A DNA stretch of 64,000 nucleotides from Paraspadella gotoi (Eukaryota; Chaetognatha), in NCBI GenBank assembly GCA_051294375.1, contig CM119269.1, positions 4,026,502-4,090,501 on the forward strand, given 5' to 3'. Below are positions 11,929-21,272 of this stretch, one piece after another. Below the pieces are notes generated by a model. That model had not been told where the DNA came from. It made no database searches and worked only from the letters and a program-made list of their open reading frames with translations. Position numbers and translations under genes: made by a program. How positions within the stretch are numbered: the stretch's first letter is position 1; each line of letters starts with the position of its first letter.

Positions 11929-12205
11929 GGATCAATTGGTGAATCAACTATCGAATCGAAGTCGATCTTTGGAGAATCTCGAGAAGGAATCCAACATCAT
12001 CATTGCAAGAACCGAGAGCCTCAAGAGGAGGATACAACACGGCGCGGAATTTAAGGGAGGGAGTGAGTTTGAAAAGAAAGAACCACAAGTTGAAATCGTG
12101 CAGAAGATTGTAGAGCAGACTGAAGTGGTTGAAAAGAAAGAACCACAAGTTCAGATTGAGCAGAAGATTGGTAGAGCAGACTGAAGTGATTGAAAAGAAA
12201 GAACG
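11929..12205 (+). CDS. Helical exon entering the 20-residue repeat
   Basis: After acceptor CTTGCCAG the exon completes the split Arg codon and reads DQLVNQLSNRSRSLENLEKE, then a basic helix, then EFKGGSEFEKKEPQVEIVQK. From 12058 it enters the repeat VEQTEVVEKKEPQVQIEQKI. One extra G at about 12170 (AAGATTGGTAGAG against AAGATTGTAGAG) shifts the frame before the gap. This is most simply a sequencing error in a repeat. The exon is cut by the 989-N gap. Confidence 0.65.
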
Positions 12206-13194
12206 NNNNNNNNNNNNNNNNNNNNNNNNNNNNNNNNNNNNNNNNNNNNNNNNNNNNNNNNNNNNNNNNNNNNNNNNNNNNNNNNNNNNNNNNNNNNNNN
12301 NNNNNNNNNNNNNNNNNNNNNNNNNNNNNNNNNNNNNNNNNNNNNNNNNNNNNNNNNNNNNNNNNNNNNNNNNNNNNNNNNNNNNNNNNNNNNNNNNNNN
12401 NNNNNNNNNNNNNNNNNNNNNNNNNNNNNNNNNNNNNNNNNNNNNNNNNNNNNNNNNNNNNNNNNNNNNNNNNNNNNNNNNNNNNNNNNNNNNNNNNNNN
12501 NNNNNNNNNNNNNNNNNNNNNNNNNNNNNNNNNNNNNNNNNNNNNNNNNNNNNNNNNNNNNNNNNNNNNNNNNNNNNNNNNNNNNNNNNNNNNNNNNNNN
12601 NNNNNNNNNNNNNNNNNNNNNNNNNNNNNNNNNNNNNNNNNNNNNNNNNNNNNNNNNNNNNNNNNNNNNNNNNNNNNNNNNNNNNNNNNNNNNNNNNNNN
12701 NNNNNNNNNNNNNNNNNNNNNNNNNNNNNNNNNNNNNNNNNNNNNNNNNNNNNNNNNNNNNNNNNNNNNNNNNNNNNNNNNNNNNNNNNNNNNNNNNNNN
12801 NNNNNNNNNNNNNNNNNNNNNNNNNNNNNNNNNNNNNNNNNNNNNNNNNNNNNNNNNNNNNNNNNNNNNNNNNNNNNNNNNNNNNNNNNNNNNNNNNNNN
12901 NNNNNNNNNNNNNNNNNNNNNNNNNNNNNNNNNNNNNNNNNNNNNNNNNNNNNNNNNNNNNNNNNNNNNNNNNNNNNNNNNNNNNNNNNNNNNNNNNNNN
13001 NNNNNNNNNNNNNNNNNNNNNNNNNNNNNNNNNNNNNNNNNNNNNNNNNNNNNNNNNNNNNNNNNNNNNNNNNNNNNNNNNNNNNNNNNNNNNNNNNNNN
13101 NNNNNNNNNNNNNNNNNNNNNNNNNNNNNNNNNNNNNNNNNNNNNNNNNNNNNNNNNNNNNNNNNNNNNNNNNNNNNNNNNNNNNNNNNNNNNN
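12206..13194. other. Assembly gap, 989 N
   Basis: A run of 989 N follows the 20-residue repeat. The sequence after the gap, GGTGACTGTTTATGTG, matches the end of the contig finishing at 17809, so its natural left neighbour is there and not at 12205. Confidence 0.97.
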
Positions 13195-13407
13195 GGTGAC
13201 TGTTTATGTGAAGAGAGAGTTCTTGCTGACAGACGACAAACATCAGAAGAGACGAATTATCTGTAAAATGTATGCTGCACAATCAAATATAGAGAAAAAC
13301 CAAAATAATAATTAAATTCTTATTAATGACACAAGTTAACAAAAACGACGGTGCCTAACGATATAAATTTGTAACGAAAAGATTGTTGGAATTCCTGTGT
13401 TTAACAG

Positions 13408-13558
13408 ATCGACCAAGATCCAAAGTCATTCTGGAGAGACGTTTCCGTGACGGATCCCGATTGTCATTTGCACAAAATCAGCTGCATTCTGGAGCCAGAT
13501 GGCAGCTCAGACCGACAAGTAGCTCAGCGATCAGAGGCAGAACAAAGGAGCATTCAGG
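13408..13558 (+). CDS. MSP-like domain, C-terminal exon
   Basis: The exon begins after TTAACAG and ends one base into a codon at donor GTAATC. It reads IDQDPKSFWRDVSVTDPDCH, then LHKISCILEPDGSSDRQ and a polar tail. Placed after the exon at 17683-17795 (ending LLIRWVEKE, phase 0) it completes the C-terminal strands of a major-sperm-protein/VAP-type immunoglobulin-like fold. It has the expected pattern of an RW strand, a loop, and the strand DCHLHKISCIL. MSP folds act as protein-interaction modules, in VAPs at the ER surface. Here the role is unknown. Assignment is by eye and tentative. Confidence 0.5.
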
Positions 13559-13647
13559 GTAATCGGAACAGAAAGTTTTACGAATTTGTTCCCACGGTTG
13601 ATTGGTTGGTGTATTGATTCATTGTTTAATGGTTCATACGACTTTAG

Positions 13648-13707
13648 GTCAAATAACGACTGATATTTCGACGGCTGACGTCGGGATCAAAAAGAGCGAA
13701 ATAAAAG
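13648..13707 (+). CDS. Short linker exon after MSP domain
   Basis: This is a 60-bp exon from acceptor ACTTTAG to donor GTTAGG, phases 1 to 1. Joined to 13558 it reads GQITTDISTADVGIKKSEIK. Phases fit both neighbours without a shift, which is the main support. It links the MSP-like fold to the low-complexity exon at 13808. Confidence 0.55.
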
Positions 13708-13807
13708 GTTAGGCTCTCCTCAGATTTTATGGTTCAAATTAAGCAAGAATAAACACAGATACTTTGTAATCCTCTAATCGGCTCTATCATCTCTTCCATC
13801 CCCATAG

Positions 13808-15673
13808 CAACGACCTCTCTCCTCTCCGAGGCACGCCCCGCCTCGATTCCGGTCCCAATTCCGGTCTGCGTCTCGATATCTAAATCTTCCATCGAATTTC
13901 CGGCGTCCATTTCCATCGCAACGCCGGGCGCCGGCTCATCGGCGTCTTCGTCTTTCACGGCGTCGTTCGAAGCGACCTCGCCGACGGCGCCGTCGCGCGG
14001 AAAACCGACGACGACGACGAAAACGACGACGACGACGACGAAATTGGACACGGGATTCTCTCGAGACGAGACGACCTTCGCCGAGAAGCGAGACGAATCC
14101 TCCGCCTCGACCAAGTTGATGACGCAGACCGCGCCGGGAGTCTTCCAGGAAATTCAAGGCCCAGAGATTTCCGGCGTCGGGGCTCCAGGGGTCGACGGGA
14201 CGGAATCCGTCGCCGCTACAGCCGCCGCCATCGCCGCCGCCGTGACCGCCGCTTCCGAAGACCGCGCGATTAACGACGACAACGGCGTCGTTTCCACCAA
14301 ACGCGCGGGCGACGCCGAGATGGAAAAGTTGTTCGATTCCGGCATCGCGGATCTCCTTCGCTCTACCTCCTCTTCCGCCGCCGAAGAAGATCGAGAGATC
14401 GAGAAGAAGCAACGTCATCTCATCTCTCAATTCCTCGCTTCTCCTCAGGCTGCGTTTGTCGACGACGACGATGAAGAAGACGACGCCGGGCGCCGGCGCG
14501 CGGTCGAGGAGGCCCGCGTGGATGCGACCGAAGACGGCGCCGTCTCGACGCAGAGATCTTCGATGACGTTCGAGGCGTCGGACCGTCGATCCTTCAAAAC
14601 AGAAGAGGACGCCGACGCCTCCGTCTCTTCCTTTAGCGTCGCCGACGCGAGGACGACGACGACGACGATTAAGTTGGACGCCGCCGCCGTCAAAGAGTTG
14701 GAGGCGAGAGTTAGAGGAGAGACGGAGACAACGGCGATGGCACCGGAAGTTCAGGCGTCGATCGCGACGACACAGGCGGCGTCGACAGACCTTGGCGTCG
14801 GGCAAGTGAAAATAGAAGCAGCGCCGGGAAAACCGGAATCGGCGTTGGTCGAAACGATGCCAGATGCGGCGCCGATGAAGACGCCGCGGCGACGAAGGAC
14901 TGAAGAGATCAAAGAGGATGCGATAGCAGAGGCGACGATGGCTTCCAGCGCCGCCGGAACAGTCGCAGCGGCCGCCGCTGCCGTTTCAATCGCTGCCGTC
15001 ACCGGGGCTTCTTTAGAGAAAACTACGCCGCCTTCTGTGGACACAGCGGCGCCGCCAAAGCCTCCTAAGCGTCAACACTCGTTTACGCAGGAGTTTAAGA
15101 AAAAAGATTCAGAGGCAGAAATACTGGAGCAGCTTCAACAGGGTCAGCGCGGAGAGGAGTCCCACAGTCAGCAGGGAACAGATCCGCAGCTCCCTAAGGA
15201 TCAACTGGATCAACTTGCTAGCCAGGTGTCGAGTGAAATTACGGTAGAACAACTACAGCTGCATCAGCAGCAACCTGGATCTCCAATGGCAATAGCGCAG
15301 GGATTGGAGTTAAGAGAGCTCATCATGAAAATACCAGTGGAGGAATTGGCTGCAAAAGAGCTGGAATTGCCTGTGGCGGTAAAGCCATGCGACGAAGATG
15401 CGGTGGAGCGAGTGACGCAAATTGAAGTAGTACAGTCCCTAAAGCGGACGCCAACCCCGTCCTTGGAGCAATTACCCACAATGAAGGAGGAGATTGTGGC
15501 AATAGATGAGGTAAAGGAAGCAGCCGCTGCTGAAGAGCTTAACGAAATCATTGAGAAAAAAGAACTCTTGGGTGAAATTGAGCACAAGATTGTTATGGAG
15601 CAGACTGAAGTAGTTGTCAAGAAAGAACCTCGAGTTCAGATTGAGCAGAAGATTGTAGAGCAGACTGAAGTGT
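13808..15673 (+). CDS. Long Ala/Thr/Ser/Glu-rich exon ending in 20-residue repeat
   Basis: The exon is open for more than 620 codons. It starts after CCCCATAG, completing GCA from the previous exon, then TTSLLSEARPASIPVPIPVC. The first third is Thr/Ser/Ala-rich with a Thr run (ACG repeats, 14007-14040). The middle has acidic helices, and TPRRRRTEEIKEDA near 14880 repeats the module of the exon at 10796. The last third is Gln/Glu/Leu-rich. It ends with repeat units like VEQTEVVEKKEPQVQIEQKI. The repeat is interrupted at 15673: the following TAAAAAACTG is the start of a segment found again near 20013. The apparent stop is therefore probably an assembly join. GC and CpG content are high compared with flanking DNA. 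A disordered spacer of the MSP/coiled-coil protein is the likely role. Confidence 0.7.
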
Positions 15674-15734
15674 AAAAAACTGTGGTTTTTTATTTTTTAT
15701 CAATAACAGGTACTTTTAAAAGGGAAGAGTGGAG

Positions 15735-15742
15735 AAGAGAGA

Positions 15743-15799
<57 letters not shown>

Positions 15800-15826
15800 A
15801 GAGAGAGAGAGAGAGAGAGAGAGAAA
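15735..15826 (+). repeat. (GA)n microsatellite
   Basis: Long GA tract with few interruptions. It sits in a segment (15674-15935) that is duplicated with many indels at about 20013-20270. Confidence 0.9.
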
Positions 15827-15936
15827 GGGAGTTGGGGCACGGATAACCGAAAAGCTGCTCTCCTACTATTCGACCCCAGAAGTCCTTGAATCGGAGAAGA
15901 GGGAGAAAAAAAAATCTTTCGACCACAGACTTTTAT

Positions 15937-16161
15937 ATGGCTATACTCAGAATGCCTCGTCATCAGCGCAGCCGTCCGGGAGCAGCCGCGCGGGGACGGG
16001 CAGAGCGGCTGCTCCTGCCTTGCGACTTACGTTCGGCTAGGCTCTTCTTACTCCTCTTCCTCTTCCTTCTCCTTATCTCGCCGGAATCCGGCGCGCGAAC
16101 TGGCAAAGTCGATCGCGATCGGAGCTGCAGCGCGCGAACTTACTCTTTTCTTCTCTCTTAA
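15937..16161 (+). CDS. Possible signal-peptide-bearing first exon
   Basis: An ATG (MAILRMPRHQRSRPG) starts a 74-residue open frame. A basic N-region is followed by the hydrophobic run ARLFLLLFLFLLLISPESGA, which has the shape of a signal peptide or signal anchor. The mature side reads RTGKVDRDRSCSA before a stop at 16159-16161. The frame is GC-rich like real exons here. No clear donor was found, so the 3' part may be intron. It could be the 5' exon of a secreted protein such as the discoidin-like gene, but no phase link proves that. A second ATG at 15952 is also possible. Confidence 0.35.
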   Translation: MAILRMPRHQRSRPGAAARGRAERLLLPCDLRSARLFLLLFLFLLLISPESGARTGKVDRDRSCSARTYSFLLS

Positions 16162-16860
16162 CCCTTGTCAACCAGGCCGAGTCTGCTTCGTCTCTGCTCC
16201 GAGCGGTTCGATTATTGGGTTCGCGCCGGATCCGGGAGTCTTGTTTTTGAAAAAAAGAAAGAAAAAAAGAAAGAAAGAAAAAACGAAAGAAAGAAAGAAA
16301 AGAAGAAAAGAATGAAAAAAATATACAAAATGAACAATAAATAAACCAATGAACAAAAAAAATAAATAAGGAAAGTATACAGAAAACGGGGGAAATTATG
16401 AAGGAATATTTAACAGAAAATTAAAATAACGAGTGAAAAAATTTCTATATTGTTCCTTTTTTTAATTTTAAGATTTTGAGCTAAAATTAATAATATACTG
16501 AAAAAGATATAAATCTAACAATAATGATTTAAATATTGCTGAAAACAAAATTGAAAATATGATAAAAGATAAATTGATCGCAAAATAAGATTATATATAT
16601 ATTATTGCATTTTTGTTACGGGCGAGGACATATGAAGAGTAAATAGTAGCAAAAATTTTTAAATCCAAGTAGAAATAAAAATTCGAGCTTGCACCTGTGA
16701 ATATTCTCGTAAATAAAAAAAAAAATTGTATTTTCAATTTTAAAAATAATAGGTTGAAAAAAAAATACTGATAAGTAATTGCTAAATAATTGCTAAAGAT
16801 AGAAAATAGGAAGAGTGGAGACGGCAAGAGCAAGAGAGAGCAAGAGAGAGTGTGAAGAGA
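16162..16860. other. AT-rich non-coding stretch
   Basis: A GAAA/GAAAA-rich tract lies at 16253-16310, then AT-rich sequence without usable open frames. Short (TA)n at 16594-16604. Nothing else recognised. Confidence 0.5.
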
Positions 16861-16884
16861 GAGAGAGAGAGATCGCGGCCCCAG

Positions 16885-16981
16885 ATTCCGCTCGGACTTC
16901 GACCGGAAGAAGGCCCGACTCACCATCGAGAGAGAGAAAATCTCCCCCCGACCGAGCGGAAAGAACGGCCCGGAAGGAGAA
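16885..16981 (+). CDS. Candidate exon, unknown protein
   Basis: Between CGCGGCCCCAG and the strong donor GTGAGT lies a GC-rich open segment of 32 codons reading FRSDFDRKKARLTIEREKIS then PRPSGKNGPEGE. Its composition and the good donor suggest coding sequence. The acceptor lies in a (GA)n-bordered region with no pyrimidine tract, and no family is recognised. Confidence 0.25.
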
Positions 16982-17061
16982 GTGAGTCGGTGCGCAGCCG
17001 GCGCGCCGCTGCTCCGGCTGGACGGCCTGCGTCCGGAGAGCTGAGTAATATTCGATTTTAA

Positions 17062-17102
17062 AACATTCGAGAGAGAGAGAAAGGGAGGAGAGAGAGGAGA
17101 GA

Positions 17103-17144
<42 letters not shown>

Positions 17145-17152
17145 AGAGACCT
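17062..17152 (+). repeat. (GA)n microsatellite
   Basis: Interrupted GA tract starting at GAGAGAGAGAAAGGGAGG. A degraded counterpart lies at about 20282-20360. Confidence 0.85.
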
Positions 17153-17500
17153 TTGAATAAAATTGTGATGACGTTGAAAAAAAAATGAAGGGGAAATGAG
17201 GAAACGAGATCCAGTGACGATCGTTAAAGTCCTTCTCCTATCTTTTGTTACAAGGGATATTCACATAAAAAACATCGGGACACACCAATTGACCTATAAA
17301 CAACTACGTACGAACGGTTTACGAGCGATAACAAACGCGAAACGTCACAACGGGTCGTTTTGAGATTTAAACTTACTTTAAATCAGTACATGTTAGGGAA
17401 GACGATGAAAATTTAAATGCAATGCGGAGAGCGGGGAGGGTAGGGCAATGAGCGACATCTTCCGTCTATTCATTTACTTACATTTTACTTAAATCTTCAG

Positions 17501-17619
17501 GCATCCTCGCTCCGGAACAGTCGGCCGTCATCGAGGTTTACCTCAAAAGTTTTGTTTATGAACGCCGCGACGGAACCATAGAACACGCCCTCTTGATAAG
17601 ATGGGTGGAAAAAAGAGGG
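17501..17619 (+). pseudogene. Duplicate, indel-damaged copy of the MSP exon at 17683
   Basis: The sequence matches the exon at 17683-17795 together with about 70 bp of the intron before it. It carries insertions (TATGAACGCC against TATGACGCC, and ACCATAGAAC against ACCAGAAC) that change the frame after SFVY. The intact second copy follows within 70 bp. An assembly duplication of the same exon is more likely than a real pseudo-exon. Confidence 0.55.
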
Positions 17620-17682
17620 GAGGGTAGGGCAATGAGCGACATCTTCCGTCTATCATTTACTTACATTTTACTTAAATCTCAG

Positions 17683-17795
17683 GCATCCTCGCTCCGGAAC
17701 AGTCGGCCGTCATCGAGGTTTACCTCAAAAGTTTTGTTTATGACGCCGCGACGGAACCAGAACACGCCCTCTTGATAAGATGGGTGGAAAAAGAG
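17683..17795 (+). CDS. MSP-like domain, central/C-terminal exon
   Basis: From CTTAAATCTCAG to donor GTGACT the exon completes one split codon and reads ILAPEQSAVIEVYLKSFVYD, then AATEPEHALLIRWVEKE. The pattern G-I-L-x-P, alternating V/I strand, SF-Y-D and a following hydrophobic strand with RW is that of MSP/VAP domains, where the equivalent is a GxLxPxxxVxVxV...F strand pair. It ends in phase 0, matching 13408. The contig end at 17809 overlaps by 15 bases the sequence starting at 13195 (GGTGACTGTTTATGT), so 13408 is the next exon although it lies to the left. Confidence 0.55.
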
Positions 17796-17809
17796 GTGAC
17801 TGTTTATGT

Positions 17810-17819
17810 NNNNNNNNNN
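17810..17819. other. 10-N gap
   Basis: Ten N directly after GGTGACTGTTTATGT, the sequence that recurs at 13195. Confidence 0.95.
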
Positions 17820-18002
17820 AATGAATGGCCAGTTCTTTCTCGCAGCCGATAACGCTCGTTAGATTTCATAAAATTTCAATTAATTTAAACAAAAAAATTA
17901 AAGAGAAAATTGTTGTGGACCCAAATATATAATATGTTTGTAAATATAATCTGCTTCGTTAGTGACAATATATTTAGCATGATGAGCCTAATCATAATTA
18001 TC

Positions 18003-18062
18003 ATAATCATCAGCATCATCATCATCATCATCATTAACATCATCATCATCATCATCATCCAT
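18003..18062 (+). repeat. (ATC)n microsatellite
   Basis: Imperfect ATC/ATT trinucleotide repeat. An indel-containing copy of the same locus lies at 19122-19180. Confidence 0.9.
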
Positions 18063-18572
18063 AAACCAATAACAACAACTACAACAACAACACATTTTTT
18101 CAATCAGCGCGCTTTCTCTCTTCTACCACTGGCCGCTCCGACCTCTGTAGATGGGGGGAGGTTAGTGGGGGAGGAGCTCAGCGGTTGCTTCATCCCTCTT
18201 CGACATCATAACTGGCTTAACCGGGCTCGCGGAAAACCAGCTAGCCTCATAAAATGTTGGGTTTTTTTTTTCCTTCAATAAAAATACGTCATATTTAAAA
18301 CGTGGGCTTTTTTATTATTTATTTCCGCTGCCCACACTTATTTGCCCACGAAATTTCTTCTTTTTTTTCTTCACGAAAGAAGGATTCGAAATCTCACACA
18401 ATTTTATATTTCAATCTACTGACGTATTTTTGTTTTTTAAAAATAAGCGATCGGATGTAAATATAAACAAGTATATATTTTTATATCGCTTCTACATTTA
18501 CACACACGTATACATATATATATATATTTGGCGTATTTGTTATCCGCTGATGCGAAATTAGCGAAGCCGAAG

Positions 18573-18640
18573 ATGCCGCTTCAAGTGACGCCGGCGGAGA
18601 CGGTCGCCTTTCCCGCGCCGTATAACGTCAAGAAGAGACG
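18573..18640 (+). CDS. MSP-like domain, first exon with probable start codon
   Basis: The ATG in GAAGATGCCGC opens MPLQVTPAETVAFPAPYNVK and ends KR plus two bases at the strong donor GTGAGT. MSP and VAP domains begin with this arrangement: a short strand ending in P, then (V/I)-x-F-x-(A/G)-P-Y. The start is chosen because no in-frame exon continuation is needed upstream. An internal exon beginning at an unseen acceptor is possible. The middle MSP exon (phase 2 to phase 1) was not found and may lie in the 25-N gap at 18844. A broken copy is at about 19695-19770. Confidence 0.5.
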
Positions 18641-18843
18641 GTGAGTTTGATGTGGGTGAGGCTGTTTCAGACAGGTGCAGTAATTAAAATTGAAGAAAAA
18701 CTAATTAAATAAATTACTAAATACTAGTAAGCTTTTCGACTTTTTGATAAAAATGGCGAAGTGAAGAATGAAAGTCGCGGAAAGAACTTTCTTTTATTTA
18801 AACACTACTTACAAATAACATTGATTGAACGATTACTGTCAAA

Positions 18844-18868
18844 NNNNNNNNNNNNNNNNNNNNNNNNN
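18844..18868. other. 25-N gap
   Basis: Standard-length gap after ACGATTACTGTCAAA. The same sequence at about 19995-20012 continues into AAAAAAACTGTGCG, the sequence at 15674, so that is a possible true neighbour. Confidence 0.95.
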
Positions 18869-18938
18869 GGGAAGAGAGCAAGCAAGCGAAATTTGAAAGC
18901 AGCACCTGGCGAAGAAAAAAAAAAGATTTTGTAAGTGA

Positions 18939-20640
18939 CAATGAAGCCATTCTTTCTTGCCGCAACGGATAACGCTCGTTAGATTTCATAAATATTTCAA
19001 TTATTTAAAACAAAAAATCTTAAGAAAAATTGTGTGGACCCAAATATATAATATGTTTGTAAATATAATCTCTTCGTTAGTGACAATATATTTAGCATGA
19101 TGAGCCAATCATAATTATCATAATCAGCATTCATCATCATCCATCATCATCATTAACATCATCATCAATCATCATCCATTAAACCAATAACAACAACTAC
19201 AACAACAAACACATTTTTCAATCAGCGCGCTTTCTCTCTCCTAGCCACTGGCCCTCCGACCTCTGTAAAGGGAGTGTTACTGGGGCAGAAGCTCAGTCGT
19301 TTGCTCATCCCCTCTCGACATCCATAACTGCTTAAACGGCCCGCGGAAAACCACTAGCCTCACTAAAATGCTTGGGATTTTTTTTTTCCATTCAATTTAA
19401 AAATAGCGTCATATTTAAACGGGGCTTTCTTTAATATTTATTCCGCTGCCCAACTTATCTTGCCCACGAAATTCTTCTTTTTTCTTCACGAAAAAGGAAT
19501 TCGAAATCTCCACACAAATTTAATTCGATCTACGACGTGATTTTTTATAAAAATAAGCGATCGGATGTATAATAAACAGTATATTACTTTTTATATCTGC
19601 TTTCACATTTACACACACGGTCCTACTACACTATATATATATTTGGTTATTTGATATCCGCTGATGCGAAGATTAGTCGAAAAGCCGAAGATTGCCGCTT
19701 CACAGTGACGCCGGCAGGAGACGGCCTCGCCTTTCCGCGCGCCGAATATAACGGTCAAGAAGAGAACGGTGAGTTTGATGTGGGCGTGAAGGGCTGTATT
19801 CTCAGACAGTGCCAGTAATTAAAATGCAGGAAAACTAATTAAATAAATATTAACTAAAATACAAGGTAAGAGCTTTTTTCCACCTTTCTTGATAAAAAAT
19901 GTCGGCAAGTGAAGAAATGAACAGGTCGCGCGAAAGAACTTTCTTTTATTTAAACACTACTACCAAAAAACAAAACTTTAAAAAGACCATTGAAATGAAC
20001 GAATTACTGTCAAAAAAAAAACTGTGCGTTTTTTATTTATCAGATAAAGTTTTAAAAGGAAGAGTGGAGAAGAGAGAGAGAGATGAAGAGCAGACGAGAC
20101 GCAGAGAGGAGAGGAGAGGGAAGGAAGAGAGAGGATGAGAGAAAGGCTGGACAGTTGGGGCAGGACTAACCGAAAAGCTGCCTCTCCTCATAACATCGAC
20201 CAGAAGTCCTTGAAGCGGCAGACAGAGGGAGAAAAAAAAATCTTCGACCCAGATTTATATCTCTCTCGCGAATTTTAAAATTCGAGAGAGAGAGAGCGAG
20301 AGAGAGATGAGATGAGAGAGAGGGAGAGATGAGAGAGCAGAGAGAGAAGAGCGGAGACCTTTGAATAAGAATTGTGATTACGTGAAAAAAATGAAGGGGA
20401 AATGAGAGAAACGAGATCAGTGACGATCGTTAACGTCCTTCTCCCTTCTTTGTTAAGGGATATTCACATAAAAAAACATCGGGTACTACACGATTGAACC
20501 TATTAAACTTACGTACGACCGGTTTACGAGCGATACAACGCGAAACTTCACACGGTTATGTTTTGAGATATTAAAAGTTTACTTTAAAGTGTACATGTAG
20601 GGAGGACATGAAAATTTGAAGCAATGCGGAGAATTGGGGA
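18939..20640 (+). repeat. Error-rich direct duplicate of 17820-18843, 15674-15930 and 17060-17445
   Basis: In order, this segment repeats 17820-18843 (18939-20010), the beginning of 15674 onward (about 20013-20270), and 17060-17445 (about 20270-20640). Single-base indels fall every 10-30 bases. It contains a broken copy of the MSP start exon. The order it shows is evidence for how the cleaner contigs are joined in reality: 18843 to 15674 to 17060. I treat it as a gap-filling read path and not as a second gene. Confidence 0.6.
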
Positions 20641-20902
20641 GGGTAGGGAATGAGCGAATCACTCCGGTTCGAGTCTCCTTCCGCCCAAGACCCGACGATA
20701 GTTTGGGCTGCAGAGACTTTGGCTTTTGCGGCGCCACCAAGTATCAGGTTGGGGGGGGAGGGAGGAAGATCGACGTCGTGAATAATAAGGAGCAATAATA
20801 ATAGCAATAGCAATAGCAATAGCAATAGCATTAGCAACCGTTACTAAAACAAAATCAAAACAGGATCAAAAAAGTTTAAACTTGCTAAGTTTCGTCCACG
20901 TC

Positions 20903-21236
20903 ATGGGGATTGGTCAGTTTAATATCTGGGGATTAAGCGTTAAGTTACTGAAAACTGTACTGTCAGTAACTTCCTTATCCAAATCGCCAGCAATNNNNNN
21001 NNNNAACTGTACTGTCAGTAACTTCTTTATCCAAATCGCCAGCAATTGAACGTTTGCTTAGCTTGCAATCACGTTTGGGGGACGCGACGGTCCTCCTGCC
21101 ATCCCTGTTGGGTCATGGTCACAATGAACCACGTGAGAGGGAACGGTGTCTAATACTGTCTATAGACGGGGAGAACCTGGGAAATGGCCCATACATATTT
21201 TTTTTTCGCTATGTAGTTAAAAAACTCTATTATTAG
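20903..21236 (+). CDS. Open frame across an unresolved overlap, unknown
   Basis: An ATG frame MGIGQFNIWGLSVKLLKTVL runs to the 10-N gap. If the 42-bp sequence present on both sides of the gap is collapsed, it continues SKSPAIERLLSLQSRLGDAT and on to a stop near 21236. The end is low complexity. No splice borders or family were recognised, so it may be chance. Confidence 0.15.
20995..21004. other. 10-N gap flanked by matching 42-bp sequence
   Basis: The 42 bases before the gap (20953-20994, starting AACTGTACTGTCAG) are repeated after it (21005-21046) with one difference. This is an unmerged contig overlap. Confidence 0.9.
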
Positions 21237-21272
21237 AGTTTTTAATATTTTAATACAACCCACATCCGGCAG

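Noticed and set aside
12129-13282. Very long frames of 350-440 codons
   Set aside because: They exist only because the 989 N contain no stop codons.
13734-14805. Minus-strand frames of 126 and 289 codons opposite the long exon
   Set aside because: They mirror the CpG-rich + strand exon; Arg/Val/Asp-rich composition is the complement of its codons, and only the + frame agrees with splice phases.
15674-15676. TAA as the natural stop of the long exon
   Set aside because: It appears exactly where the 60-bp repeat breaks off and where a duplicated segment (also at 20013) begins, so an assembly join is more likely.
20660-20760. AETLAFAAPPS resembling the MSP start AETVAFPAPYN
   Set aside because: The shared string is short, another frame is equally open, and the rest does not follow the MSP pattern.
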